NCBI RefSeq assembly: GCF_030272615.1
Contig: NW_026729147.1
Coordinates: 27,501 to 50,000 of the forward strand
Direction: 5' to 3'
From: Cryptomeria japonica
Lineage: Eukaryota; Streptophyta; Pinopsida; Cupressales; Cupressaceae
Length of the DNA stretch: 22,500 nucleotides
This document shows positions 1 to 9,910 of the stretch, one piece after another. Position numbers and translations under genes: made by a program. The stretch's first letter is position 1. Every line of letters starts with the position of its first letter. The notes under the pieces are model-generated. The model did not search any database. It was given only the letters and a program-made list of their open reading frames with translations, and was not told where the DNA came from.

Positions 1-2224
1 CGAAGTGGGGTTATTGGAGCGCATCAAAGGTGCGCAATGCTGGTGCGAACCCGGGAGCGCTCCGATGTGTGCTCCAAGGTGCGGCGTGCACGAAGTCCGA
101 GCCCGGTTTGCCCCGGGTGCGCACCTCGCGTGCACCTTCGCCGGGGTGAGCACCTTGGTGTGCAGACCTTGGTTGGGTTGCGCGCCCTGGTGCGCACCAA
201 GGAGCGCTCTGAAGTGTGCTCCAAGGTGCGGCGTGCACGAAGTCGGAGCCCGGTTTGCCCCGGGTGTGCACCTCGGGTGCGCACCTCGCGTGCACCTTCG
301 CTGCGGTGGGCACCTTGGCTGGGTTGCGCGCCTTGGTGGGCACCATGCAGTGCACGAAGTCGGAGCCCGGATTGCCCCGGGCGCGCACCTCCGCCAGGGT
401 GGGCACCTTGGTGCGCACAACTTGCCTGGGCTGCGCACCAGGAAGGGCTCAAGATGGCACCCGCGTTCCGTTTTTTTCACTATCTTTCAGAACGGAAATT
501 TTAAAATCTCATTTTTTTTTGCCTTTTCTGGAAATTAGTGAAGGCAGCGCATCAAAGGTGCGCAACGCTGGTGCGAACCTGGGAGCGCTCCGATGTGTGC
601 TCCAAGGTGCGGCGTGCACGAAGTCGGACCCCGGTTTGCCCCGGGTGCGCACCTCGCGTGCACCTTGGTGCGCACACCTTGGCTGGGTTGCGCGCCCTGG
701 TGGGCACCATGGTGCGCACCAAGGAGCGCTCCGAAGTGTGCTCCAAGGTGCGGCGTGCACGAAGTCGGAGCCCGGTTTGCCCCGGGTGCGCACCTCGCGT
801 GCACCTTCGCCGCGGTGGGCACCATGGCGTGCACGAAGTCGGAGCCCGGTTTGCCCCGGGTGCGCACCTCGCGTGCACCTTCGCCGGGGTGGGCACCTTG
901 GTGTGCAGACCTTGGCTGGGTTGCGCGCCCTGGTGGGCACCATGGTGCGCACCAAGGAGCGCTCCGAAGTGTGCTCCAAGGTGCGGCCTGCACGAAGTCG
1001 GAGCCCGGTTTGCCCCGGGTGTGCACCTCGGGTGGGCACCTTGGTGCGCATGCCTTGCCTGGGCTGCGCACCAGGGCGGGCTCAAGATGGCACCCGCGTT
1101 CCTTTTTTTTCACTATCTTTCAAAACGGAAATTTTAAAATCTCATTTTTTTTTGCCTTTTTCTGGAAATTAGTGAAGGCAGCGCATCAAAGGTGCGCACC
1201 TCGCTGCCCACCACGGTGCGCAACGCCGGTGGGCACCCGGGAGTGCTTCGAAGTGTGCTCCAAGGTGCTGCGTGCACGTTGTCGGAGCCCGGTTTGCCCC
1301 GGGTGCGCACCTCGCGTGCACCTTCGTCGGGGTGGGCACCTTGGCTGGGTTTGCCCCGGCTGCGCTCCGAAGCGGGGTTATTGGAGCGCCGCCTCTTTTT
1401 TTGTCGGAGCGTTTGGTGGGGTTTCTCGCATTGGCTCTTCCGAGGCCCGGTTGCCACCCTGGCGCGCACGAAGTCGGAAGTAGGGTTAATTGCCCGGGTG
1501 CGCACCTTTGCCAGGGTGGGCACCTTACCTGGGCTGCGCACCAGGGCGGGCTCAAGATGGCACGCGCGTTCCGTTTTTTTCACTATCTTTCAAAACGGAA
1601 ATTTTAAAATCTCCTTTTTTTTTTGCCTTTTCTGGAAATTAGTGAAGGCAGCGCATCAAAGGTGCGCACCTCGCTGCCCACCTTGGTGTGCTCTGAGGTG
1701 CGCACCCGGGAGCGCTACGAAGTGTGCTCCAAGGTGCGGCGTGCACGTTGTCGGAGCCCGGTTTGCCCCGGGTGCGCACCTCGCCTGCACCTTGGCCGGG
1801 GTGGGCACCTTGGCTGGGTTTGCCCAGGGTGCGCTCCGAAGCGGGGTTACTGGAGCGCCCCCTCTTTTTTTGTCAGAGCGTTTGGTGGGGTTTCTCGCAT
1901 TGGCTCTTCCCAGGCCCGGTTGTTGGGTGCGCTCCCACCCTGGCGCGCGCGAAGTTGGAAGTTGGGTTAATTGCCCGGGCGCGCACCTTCGCCAGGGTGG
2001 GCACCTTGGTGCGCACACCTTGGCTGGGCTGCGCACCAGGGCGGGCTCAAGATGGCACCAGCATTCCCTTTTTCTCACTATCTTTCAAAACGGAAATTTT
2101 AAAATCTCGTTTTTTTTTTGCCTTTTATGGAAATTAGTGAAGGCATCGCATCAAAGGTGCGCACCTCGCTGCCCACCTTGGTGTGCTCCGAGGTGCCCAC
2201 CACGGTGCGCAACGCCGGTGCGAA
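1..2224. repeat. IGS higher-order repeat, copy 1 (left part)
   Basis: This is GC-rich, non-coding tandem sequence built of four blocks: w (1-558), a (559-1192, 634 bp), b (1193-1662, 470 bp) and c (1663-2158, 496 bp). Each block ends in an AT-rich island followed by a GCATCAAAGGTGCGCA-type sequence. Blocks a, b and c recur 5089 bp downstream at 5649-7247 with only scattered differences, and at 3574-4893 with one deletion. Blocks b and c are themselves related, sharing a segment with GTTTGGTGGGGTTTCTCGCA. Within blocks the main unit is a roughly 100-130-bp motif containing GTGCACGAAGTCGGAGCCCG. The copy is interrupted at 2225 by the inserted segment. The left end is cut by the window edge. I see no gene here; open frames on both strands come from the repeat. 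Confidence 0.9.
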
Positions 2225-2901
2225 CCCGAAAAGGCCACAGGCCAAAAGTGGGATGCGAGACAAAAAAAAATGGGACCCGAGGACCAAAATTGGGTTCCCA
2301 GGTCGAAGACAGGGCAACCGGACAAGAAACGACCTCTAAGGCTCGAAATGAGTCCCGGCGACTAAAACTTGACAAGAAGCACCCATCAGGCACCCAACTC
2401 GACACCCATGGGATGCCGACCCACCCGGGCTTCCACCTAGCACACCTTGGCACCCACCCACCCTCGCACCCAACCTCGCACCCAACTTAGCACCTTTGAA
2501 CCCACATTGGCACTCACCCTGACCCTGGCACCTTGGAACCCACATTGGCACTCACCTTGACCCTGGCACCCACCTTTGCACTCACCTTGGGACCCACCCT
2601 GGCTCCCACCTCGGCACCCACCCAGACACCCACCTTGGTTCCTTGGCACCCACCTTGGATCCTTGGCACCCACCCCGACACCCACCTTGGCACGCAACTT
2701 GGCTACTTGCCACCCATCTTGGCTCCTTGACGCCCACCCCGACAACCACCCCGTGACCTACCCTGGCTAGGGTTGGTGCACACCCACCCTGGTGCCCACC
2801 TTGGCACCCACCCTATGACCCACCTTGGCACGCACCTTAGTACCCACCCCGTTACCCACCCTAGGACCCACCCCGTGACCCACCTTGGCCAGGGTGGGTG
2901 C
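2225..2901. repeat. 677-bp segment duplicated from the 10.1-10.8 kb region
   Basis: This stretch matches 10148-10824 at a constant offset of 7923 bp. I found two substitutions by eye: G at 2358 against A at 10281, and T at 2717 against C at 10640. It carries the A-rich block around 2229-2340 and the first part of the cacccacctt minisatellite, neither of which occurs elsewhere in the 1-8233 array. The left junction lies in CCCG, which is shared by both flanks. The right junction lies in GCCAGGGTGGGTGC, which closely resembles a motif of the surrounding array. No inverted terminal repeats or clear target-site duplication are visible. This points to a recent copy by recombination or gene conversion; the direction is inferred from context. 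Confidence 0.9.
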
Positions 2902-4893
2902 CTTGGTGCGCACAACTTGCCTGGGCTGCACACCAGGGCGGGCTCAAGATGGCACCCGCGTTCCGTTTTTTTCACTATCTTTCAAAACGGAAATTTTAAA
3001 ATCTCATTTTTTTCTTTTTTTTGCCTTTTCTGGAAATTAGTGAAGGCAGCGCATCAAAGGTGCGCAATGCTGGTGCGAACCCGGGAGCGCTCCGATGTGT
3101 GCTCCAAGGTGCGGCGTGCACGAAGTCCGAGCCCGGTTTGCCCCGGGTGCGCACCTCGCGTGCACCTTCGCCGGGGTGAGCACCTTGGCTGGGTTGCGCG
3201 CCCTGGTGCGTACCAAGGAGCGCTCTGAAGTGTGCTCCAAGGTGCGGCGTGCACGAAGTCGGAGCCCGGTTTTCCCCGGGTGTGCACCTCGGGTGCGCAC
3301 CTCGCGTGCACCTTCGCTGCGGTGGGCACCTTGGCTGGGTTGCGCGCCTTGGTGGGCACCATGCAGTGCACGAAGTCGGAGCCCGGTTTGCCCCGGGCGC
3401 GCACCTCCGCCAGGGTGGGCACCTTGGTGCGCACAACTTGCCTGGGCTGCGCACCAGGAAGGGCTCAAGATGGCACCCGCGTTCCGTTTTTTTCACTATC
3501 TTTCAGAACGGAAATTTTAAAATATCGTTTTTTTTTGCCTTTTCTGGAAATTAGTGAAGGCAGCGCATCAAAGGTGCGCAACGCTGGTGCGAACCTGGGA
3601 GCGCTCCGATGTGTGCTCCAAGGTGCGGCGTGCACAAAGTCGGAGCCCGGTTTGCCCCGGGTGCGCCCTGGTGGGCACCATGGTGCGCACCAAGGAGCGC
3701 TCCGAAGTGTGCTCCAAGGTGCGGCCTGCACGAAGTCGGAGCCCGGTTTGCCCCGGGTGTGCACCTCGGGTGGGCACCTTGGTGCGCATGCCTTGCCTGG
3801 GCTGCGCACCAGGGCGGGCTCAAGATGGCACCCGCGTTCCTTTTTTTTCACTATCTTTCAAAACGGAAATTTTAAAATCTCATTTTTTTTTGCCTTTTTC
3901 TGGAAATTAGTGAAGGCAGCGCATCAAAGGTGCGCACCTCGCTGCCCACCACGGTGCGCAACGCCGGTGGGCACCCGGGAGTGCTTCGAAGTGTGCTCCA
4001 AGGTGTTGCGTGCACGTTGTCGGAGCCCGGTTTGCCCCGGGTGCGCACCTCGCGTGCACCTTCGTCGGGGTGGGCACCTTGGCTTGGTTTGCCCCGGCTG
4101 CGCTCCGAAGCGGGGTTATTGGAGCGCCGCCTCTTTTTTTGTCGGAGCGTTTGGTGGGGTTTCTCGCATTGGCTCTTCCGAGGCCCGGTTGCCACCCTGG
4201 CGCGCACGAAGTCGGAAGTAGGGTTAATTGCCCGGGTGCGCACCTTTGCCAGGGTGGCACCTTACCTGGGCTGCGCACCAGGGCGGGCTCAAGATGGCAC
4301 GCGCGTTCCGTTTTTTTCACTATCTTTCAAAACGGAAATTTTAAAATCTCCTTTTTTTTTTGCCTTTTCTGGAAATTAGTGAAGGCAGCGCATCAAAGGT
4401 GCGCACCTCGCTGCCCACCTTGGTGTGCTCTGAGGTGCGCACCCGGGAGCGCTACGAAGTGTGCTCCAAGGTGCGGCGTGCACGTTGTCGGAGCCCGGTT
4501 TGCCCCGGGTGCGCACCTCGCCTGCACCTTGGCCGGGGTGGGCACCTTGGCTGGGTTTGCCCAGGGTGCGCTCCGAAGCGGGGTTACTGGAGCGCCCCCT
4601 CTTTTTTTGTCAGAGAGTTTGGTGGGGTTTCTCGCATTGGCTCTTCCCAGGCCCGGTTGTTGGGTGCGCTCCCACCCTGGCGCGCGCGAAGTTGGAAGTT
4701 GGGTTAATTGCCCGGGCGCGCACCTTCGCCAGGGTGGGCACCTTGGTGCGCAAACCTTGGCTGGGCTGCGCACCAGGGCGGGCTCAAGATGGCACCAGCA
4801 TTCCCTTTTTCTCACTATCTTTCAAAACGGAAATTTTAAAATCTCGTTTTTTTTTTGCCTTTTATGGAAATTAGTGAAGGCATCGCATCAAAG
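2902..4893. repeat. IGS higher-order repeat, copy 2
   Basis: After the inserted segment the array resumes with the end of a block and its island (2959-3060). It then has block w (3061-3573, matching 31-558), block a shortened to 357 bp (3574-3930), block b (3931-4399) and block c (4400-4893). The shortening of block a, by about 277 bp near 3660, removes an internal run of the GTGCACGAAGTCGGAGCCCG unit, as expected for unequal exchange between repeats. Blocks b and c differ from copy 1 by isolated substitutions, for example GGTTTTCCCC for GGTTTGCCCC at about 3268 in block w. No gene is seen. Confidence 0.88.
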
Positions 4894-7247
4894 GTGCGCA
4901 CCTCGCTGCCCACCTTGGTGTGCTCCGAGGTGCCCACCACGGTGCGCAACGCCGGTGCGAACCCGGGAGCGCCCCGATGTGTGCTCCAAGGTGCGGCGTG
5001 CACGAAGTCGGACCCCGGTTTGCCCCGGGTGCGCACCTCGCGTGCACCTTGGTGCGCACACCTTGGCTGGGTTGCGCGGCCTGGTGGGCACCATGGTGCG
5101 CACCAAGGAGCGCTCCGAAGTGTGCTCCAAGGTGCGGCGTGCACGAAGTCGGAGCCCGGTTTGCCCCGGGTGCGCACCTTCGCCGCGGTGGGCACCATGG
5201 CGTGCACGAAGTCGGAGCCCGGTTTGCCCCGGGTGCGCACCTCGCGTGCACCTTCGCCGGGGTGGGCACCTCGGCTGGGTTGCGCGCCCTGGTGCGCACC
5301 AAGGAGCGCTCTGAAGTGTGCTCCAAGGTGCGGCGTGCACGAAGTCGGAGCCCGGTTTGCCCCGGGTGTGCACCTCGCGTGCACCTTCGCTGCGGTGGGC
5401 ACCTTGGCTGGGTTGCGCGCCTTGGTGGGCACCATGCAGTGCACGAAGTCGGAGCCCGGTTTGCCCCGGGCGCGCACCTCCGCCAGGGTGGGCACCTTGG
5501 TGCGCACAACTTGCCTGGGCTGCGCACCAGGAAGGGCTCAAGATGGCACCCGCGTTCCGTTTTTTTCACTATCTTTCAGAACGGAAATTTTAAAATATCG
5601 TTTTTTTTTGCCTTTTCTGGAAATTAGTGAAGGCAGCGCATCAAAGGTGCGCAACGCTGGTGCGAACCTGGGAGCGCTCCGATGTGTGCTCCAAGGTGCG
5701 GCGTGCACGAAGTCGGACCCCGGTTTGCCCCGGGTGCGCACCTCGCGTGCACCTTGGTGCGCACACCTTGGCTGGGTTGCGCGCCCTGGTGGGCACCATG
5801 GTGCGCACCAAGGAGCGCTCCGAAGTGTGCTCCAAGGTGCGGCGTGCACGAAGTCGGAGCCCGGTTTGCCCCGGGTGCGCACCTCGCGTGCACCTTCGCC
5901 GCGGTGGGCACCATGGCGTGCACGAAGTCGGAGCCCGGTTTGCCCCGGGTGCGCACCTCGCGTGCACCTTCGCCGGGGTGGGCACCTTGGTGTGCAGACC
6001 TTGGCTGGGTTGCGCGCCCTGGTGGGCACCATGGTGCGCACCAAGGAGCGCTCCGAAGTGTGCTCCAAGGTGCGGCCTGCACGAAGTCGGAGCCCGGTTT
6101 GCCCCGGGTGTGCACCTCGGGTGGGCACCTTGGTGCGCATGCCTTGCCTGGGCTGCGCACCAGGGCGGGCTCAAGATGGCACCCGCGTTCCTTTTTTTTC
6201 ACTATCTTTCAAAACGGAAATTTTAAAATCTCATTTTTTTTTGCCTTTTTCTGGAAATTAGTGAAGGCAGCGCATCAAAGGTGCGCACCTCGCTGCCCAC
6301 CACGGTGCGCAACGCCGGTGGGCACCCGGGAGTGCTTCGAAGTGTGCTCCAAGGTGCTGCGTGCACGTTGTCGGAGCCCGGTTTGCCCCGGGTGCGCACC
6401 TCGCGTGCACCTTCGTCGGGGTGGGCACCTTGGCTGGGTTTGCCCCGGCTGCGCTCCGAAGCGGGGTTATTGGAGCGCCGCCTCTTTTTTTGTCGGAGCG
6501 TTTGGTGGGGTTTCTCGCATTGGCTCTTCCGAGGCCCGGTTGCCACCCTGGCGCGCACGAAGTCGGAAGTAGGGTTAATTGCCCGGGTGCGCACCTTTGC
6601 CAGGGTGGGCACCTTACCTGGGCTGCGCACCAGGGCGGGCTCAAGATGGCACGCGCGTTCCGTTTTTTTCACTATCTTTCAAAACGGAAATTTTAAAATC
6701 TCCTTTTTTTTTTGCCTTTTCTGGAAATTAGTGAAGGCAGCGCATCAAAGGTGCGCACCTCGCTGCCCACCTTGGTGTGCTCTGAGGTGCGCACCCGGGA
6801 GCGCTACGAAGTGTGCTCCAAGGTGCGGCGTGCACGTTGTCGGAGCCCGGTTTGCCCCGGGTGCGCACCTCGCCTGCACCTTGGCCGGGGTGGGCACCTT
6901 GGCTGGGTTTGCCCAGGGTGCGCTCCGAAGCGGGGTTACTGGAGCGCCCCCTCTTTTTTTGTCAGAGCGTTTGGTGGGGTTTCTCGCATTGGCTCTTCCC
7001 AGGCCCGGTTGTTGGGTGCGCTCCCACCCTGGCGCGCGCGAAGTTGGAAGTTGGGTTAATTGCCCGGGCGCGCACCTTCGCCAGGGTGGGCACCTTGGTG
7101 CGCACACCTTGGCTGGGCTGCGCACCAGGGCGGGCTCAAGATGGCACCAGCATTCCCTTTTTCTCACTATCTTTCAAAACGGAAATTTTAAAATCTCGTT
7201 TTTTTTTTGCCTTTTATGGAAATTAGTGAAGGCATCGCATCAAAGGT
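4894..7247. repeat. IGS higher-order repeat, copy 3 (complete, about 2354 bp)
   Basis: This is the one full unit in the window. It contains a long w block (4894-5648), a (5649-6281), b (6282-6751) and c (6752-7247). The sequence at 7207 repeats that at 4855, giving a period of about 2352 bp. Blocks a-c match copy 1 at a constant offset of 5089 bp, so copies 1 and 3 are closer in structure to each other than to copy 2. The sequence at 4894-4960 shows what copy 1 looked like across the point where the 677-bp segment was inserted (2159-2224). No gene is seen. Confidence 0.88.
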
Positions 7248-8233
7248 GCGCACCTCGCTGCCCACCTTGGTGTGCTCCGAGGTGCCCACCACGGTGCGCA
7301 ACGCCGGTGCGAACCCGGGAGCGCCCCGATGTGTGCTCCAAGGTGCGGCGTGCACGAAGTCGGACCCCGGTTTGCCCCGGGTGCGCACCTCGCGTGCACC
7401 TTGGTGCGCACACCTTGGCTGGGTTGCGCGGCCTGGTGGGCACCATGGTGCGCACCAAGGAGCGCTCCGAAGTGTGCTCCAAGGTGCGGCGTGCACGAAG
7501 TCGGAGCCCGGTTTGCCCCGGGTACGCACCTCGCGTGCACCTTCGCCGGGGTGGGCACCTCGGCTGGGTTGCGCGCCCTGGTGCGCACCAAGGAGCGCTC
7601 CGAAGTGTGCTCCAAGGTGCGGCGTGCACGAAGTCGGAGCCCGGTTTGCCCCGGGTGCGCACCTTCGCCGCGGTGCGCACCATGGCGTGCACGAAGTCGG
7701 AGCCCGGTTTGCCCCGGGTGCGCACCTCGCGTGCACCTTCGGCGGGGTTGCGCGCCCTGGTGGGCACCATGGTGCGCACCAAGGAGCGCTCCGAAGTGTG
7801 CTCCAAGGTGCGGCGTGCACGAAGTCGGAGCCCGGTTTGCCCCGGGTGCGCACCTCGCGTGCACCTTCGGCGGGGTTGCGCGCCCTGGTGGGCACCATGG
7901 TGCGCACCAAGGAGCGCTCCGAAGTGTGCTCCAAGGTGCGGCGTGCACGAAGTCGGAGCCCGGTTTGCCCCGGGTGCGCACCTCGCGTGCACCTTCGCCG
8001 CGGTGGGCACCATGGCGTGCACGAAGTCGGAGCCCGGTTTGCCCCGGGTGCGCACCTCGCGTGCACCTTCGCCGGGGTGGGCACCTCGGCTGGGTTGCGC
8101 GCCCTGGTGCGCACCAAGGAGCGCTCCGAAGTGTGCTCCAAGGTGCGGCGTGCACGAAGTCGGAGCCCGGTTTGCCCCGGGTGCGCACCTCGCGTGCACC
8201 TTCGCCAGGGTGGGCACCTCGGTGCGCACACCT
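7248..8233. repeat. Expanded array of GTGCACGAAGTCGGAGCCCG units
   Basis: This is a fourth start of the w block whose internal units have multiplied to nearly 1 kb before any AT island appears. The motif GTGCACGAAGTCGGAGCCCG followed by GTTTGCCCCGGGTGCGCACC recurs about every 70-150 bp. Two linker types alternate, GCGCGCCCTGGTGGGCACCA and GCCGCGGTGGGCACCATGGC. The local near-identity of units indicates recent expansion. The palindromes GGTGCGCACC and GGAGCGCTCC are frequent. The very long open frames on both strands here are repeat artefacts. Confidence 0.85.
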
Positions 8234-9031
8234 TCTCAATGTTTTCTTGCCTTTTCTGGAAATTGGTGAAGGCAGCGCATCAAAGGTGCGCACCTCGGTG
8301 TGCTCCGAGGTGCGAACCCGAGAGCGCTCCGAGGTGCCCACGAAGTCGAAAGTCGGGTTAATTGCATTGTTTTCCCCGGGTGCGCTCCGAGGTGCGCAAC
8401 ATCGGCGCGCACCAAGGAGGGCTCCGAAGTGTGCTCCAAGGTGCGCACGATGGCGTGCACCTCTGGTGCGCACGATTCGGAGCTCGGTTTGACCGGGGTG
8501 CGCACACCTTGGCTGGGTTGCGCACCTTTTGTGCGCTCCAAGGTGCGCACGAAGTCGGAGCTCGGTTTGCCCCGGGTGCGCACCTTCGCCAGGGTGCGCA
8601 CCTTGATGCGCACGCCTTGGCTGGGCTGCGCACCTTGGTGGGCGCCATGGTGCGCACCTTTCGTGCGCTCCAAGGTGCGCACGAAGTCGGAGCTCGGTTT
8701 GCCCCGGGTGCGCACCTTGGTGGGCGCCATGGTGCACTCCGAGGTGCCCAAGATTGGTGCGCACCAAGGAGCGCTCCGAAGTGCGCTCCAAGGTGCGCGC
8801 GAAGTCGAAAGTTGGGTTAATTGTCCGGTTTGCCTCGGGTGCGCACCTTGCGTGCACCTTCGCCAGGGTGGGCGCCTTGGTGCGCACACCTTGGCTGGGC
8901 TGCGCACACCTTGGCACCCGCGTTTCCTTCATTTTAAATTTTTTTTTTTTACAATCTCTCAAGTGGGAAATTCTATAATCTCAACTTTTTTTGCCTTTTC
9001 AGGAAACTTTTGAATGGAGCGCATCATTGGT
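8234..9031. repeat. Degenerate GC-rich repeats at the right end of the array
   Basis: From the truncated AT island at 8234 the same vocabulary (GGTGCGCACC, GAAGTCGGAGC, TTTGCCCCGGGTGCGCACC) continues in diverged, irregular units. One local duplication is visible: 8531-8580 recurs at about 8663-8712, an offset of 132 bp. The stretch ends in the diverged island 8920-9031. This looks like an old, no longer homogenised edge of the array. I see no gene. Confidence 0.75.
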
Positions 9032-9445
9032 GCGCTCCGAAGTGTGCTCCAAAGCTCTCTCCAGCTGCGTGCACCTGCCCCGGCCGCGCACCCGGCCCCG
9101 CCCAGCTTCGCTCACCTGTCCCGGGCGTCTGGTGCGGAACCTTAGAGTAAGAAACATCACCGTGCACCTTGGCCAACGTGCGCGACTCGACCGAGCGCGC
9201 ACTGGCCGAGGTGCACACCGATTTCACCTGGGTGCGCGCGCAGCACCTCGGGCGCACCGGGGTGCGCGCACAACGCCCGGGTTGCACCGTGGCCTGTGTG
9301 CTCGGGGCGCCTCGGGTGCGCGCTCGGTGTCGCCCCCGCGCGCGCGGTAGTGCGGGCAGCGCACCCCGGCCCGGCCCGGCCCCGACGAGAACGCAAACGG
9401 GCAAAAGGTTTATTCAAATAGCATTGCGACGCCCGGCGAAAAACT
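9032..9445. other. GC-rich spacer downstream of the 5S gene
   Basis: This is low-complexity GC-rich sequence with many GCGC and CCCGG runs. Part of it, about 9171-9336, aligns with 9746-9910 on the other side of the 5S gene. The last 70 bp before the 5S terminator become AT-richer (AAAGGTTTATTCAAATAGCA). No gene, tRNA or promoter motif is seen. Confidence 0.6.
9171..9336. repeat. Diverged direct repeat, left arm, flanking the 5S gene
   Basis: Collinear short matches to the other side of the 5S gene occur at an almost constant offset. GGCCAACGTGCG at 9171 corresponds to GGCCTACGTGCG at 9746 (offset 575). CACCTCGGGCGCA at 9244 corresponds to 9819 (575). CGGGGCGCCTCGGGTGC at 9303 corresponds to 9877 (574). 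Between the matches the sequence has diverged strongly. Confidence 0.6.
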
Positions 9446-9451
9446 AAAAAA
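9446..9451 (-). terminator. Pol III terminator of the 5S gene (T6)
   Basis: On the minus strand the 5S 3' end CACCC is followed at once by six T, then AGTTTTTC. An uninterrupted run of four or more T on the RNA-like strand is the normal RNA polymerase III terminator, so transcription should stop here. Confidence 0.85.
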
Positions 9452-9569
9452 GGGTGCAACACCGGGACTTCCCGGGAGGTCACCCATCCCAGTACTACTC
9501 CGGCCCAAGCGCGCTTAACTGCGGAGTTCTGATGGGATCCGGTGCACTAACGCTGGTATGATCGCACCC
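9451..9569 (-). rRNA. 5S ribosomal RNA gene
   Basis: Read on the minus strand, this is a full-length 119-nt plant 5S rRNA. It starts GGGTGCGATCATACCAGCGT and ends GTCCCGGTGTTGCACCC plus T. It contains the plant core GGATCCCATCAGAACTCCGC. The 5' and 3' ends pair (GGGTGC with GCACCC), as required for helix I. No gap or disrupted motif is visible, so the gene looks functional. Variants such as AGCGTTAGTGCACC and GCTTGGGCCGGAGTAGTACT resemble gymnosperm rather than angiosperm 5S, from memory and not from a search. The 5S RNA is a large-subunit component transcribed by Pol III. Here it lies in the 35S spacer in the opposite direction to the Pol I unit. Confidence 0.97.
9473..9520 (-). promoter_or_regulatory. 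5S internal control region (A box, IE, C box)
   Basis: Counting from the gene start at 9569, the A box (positions 50-64) is 9506-9520 and reads AGTTAAGCGCGCTTG. The intermediate element (67-72) is 9498-9503, and the C box (80-97) is 9473-9490, with GGGATGGGTGACCTCCCG. These are the TFIIIA/TFIIIC contact regions known for plant 5S genes, and all are intact. Confidence 0.85.
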
Positions 9570-9745
9570 GTTATGAGCTTGTCGCAGTGTGTACTTAGCA
9601 AACCGCGACCCACGTGCGAATCCACCCCGGCCACCCACCCCCGTCGAGGTGCACACCCTCCCTCGCGAAGTGCGCCCCGTTCGCCAAGTGTGAGCCCTGC
9701 CCGGGTGCGCGCACCTTGCTAGGGCGTCGGGTGTGCACCCGGCCC
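9570..9745. other. Upstream flank of the 5S gene
   Basis: This is single-copy GC-rich spacer between the 5S start and the right arm of the flanking repeat. Apart from the -28 element I see no further motif or gene. Confidence 0.5.
9592..9597 (-). promoter_or_regulatory. TATA-like element at -28 of the 5S gene
   Basis: Plant 5S genes usually have a TATA-like box near -28, GC near -12 and C at -1. Here the minus strand has TAAGTA at -28 to -23, GC at -9/-8 and C at -1. The positions fit, but the box is weaker than the canonical TATATA. Confidence 0.5.
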
Positions 9746-9910
9746 GGCCTACGTGCGTGCACCTGGAGGGGGCGTCGTGTGCGTGCAGTGTCCCGTCTGC
9801 AACGCGGTGCCCACACACCACCTCGGGCGCAACGACCTGCGCTCACATGTGGGCCGAGTGCACCTTGGTGCATGTTCGGGGCGCCTCGGGTGCACGCTCG
9901 ATCTTGCCCC
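9746..9910. repeat. Diverged direct repeat, right arm, flanking the 5S gene
   Basis: This is the partner of 9171-9336, at an offset of 574-575 bp. The best-kept part is 9877-9893 (CGGGGCGCCTCGGGTGC). No second 5S gene is present at the matching downstream position, about 10027. Confidence 0.6.

Larger units (their letters stand above)
465..9031. repeat. Dispersed AT-rich islands (13 full, 2 diverged)
   Basis: A block of about 95 bp recurs at 465-558, 1097-1192, 1567-1662, 2062-2158, 2959-3060, 3481-3573, 3835-3930, 4304-4399, 4800-4893, 5554-5648, 6186-6281, 6656-6751 and 7151-7247. A shortened form lies at 8234-8287 and a diverged one at 8920-9031. The order is a T7-T8 tract with CACTATCTTTCAAAACGG, the palindromic core ATTTTAAAAT, a second T7-T10 tract, then TGCCTTTTCTGGAAATTAGT. 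These islands sit in otherwise very GC-rich DNA and delimit the blocks of the higher-order repeat. Function is unknown; terminator-like, fork-barrier or nucleosome-depleted roles are possible but not shown. Confidence 0.85.

Noticed and set aside
2225-2901. Transposable element insertion
   Set aside because: No terminal inverted repeats, coding capacity or target-site duplication. The content is ordinary spacer found intact at 10148-10824.
4855-8962. Open frames up to 662 codons (plus strand) and 579 codons (minus strand)
   Set aside because: GC-rich tandem repeats lack stops in most frames. Overlapping long frames exist on both strands, with Cys/Arg/Ala/Pro-rich repetitive peptides and no recognisable domain.
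9446-9600. Cassandra-type retrotransposon (5S sequence in a terminal repeat)
   Set aside because: Only one 5S copy is present, with no paired long terminal repeats, primer-binding site or polypurine tract. The flanking direct repeats do not contain the 5S sequence.
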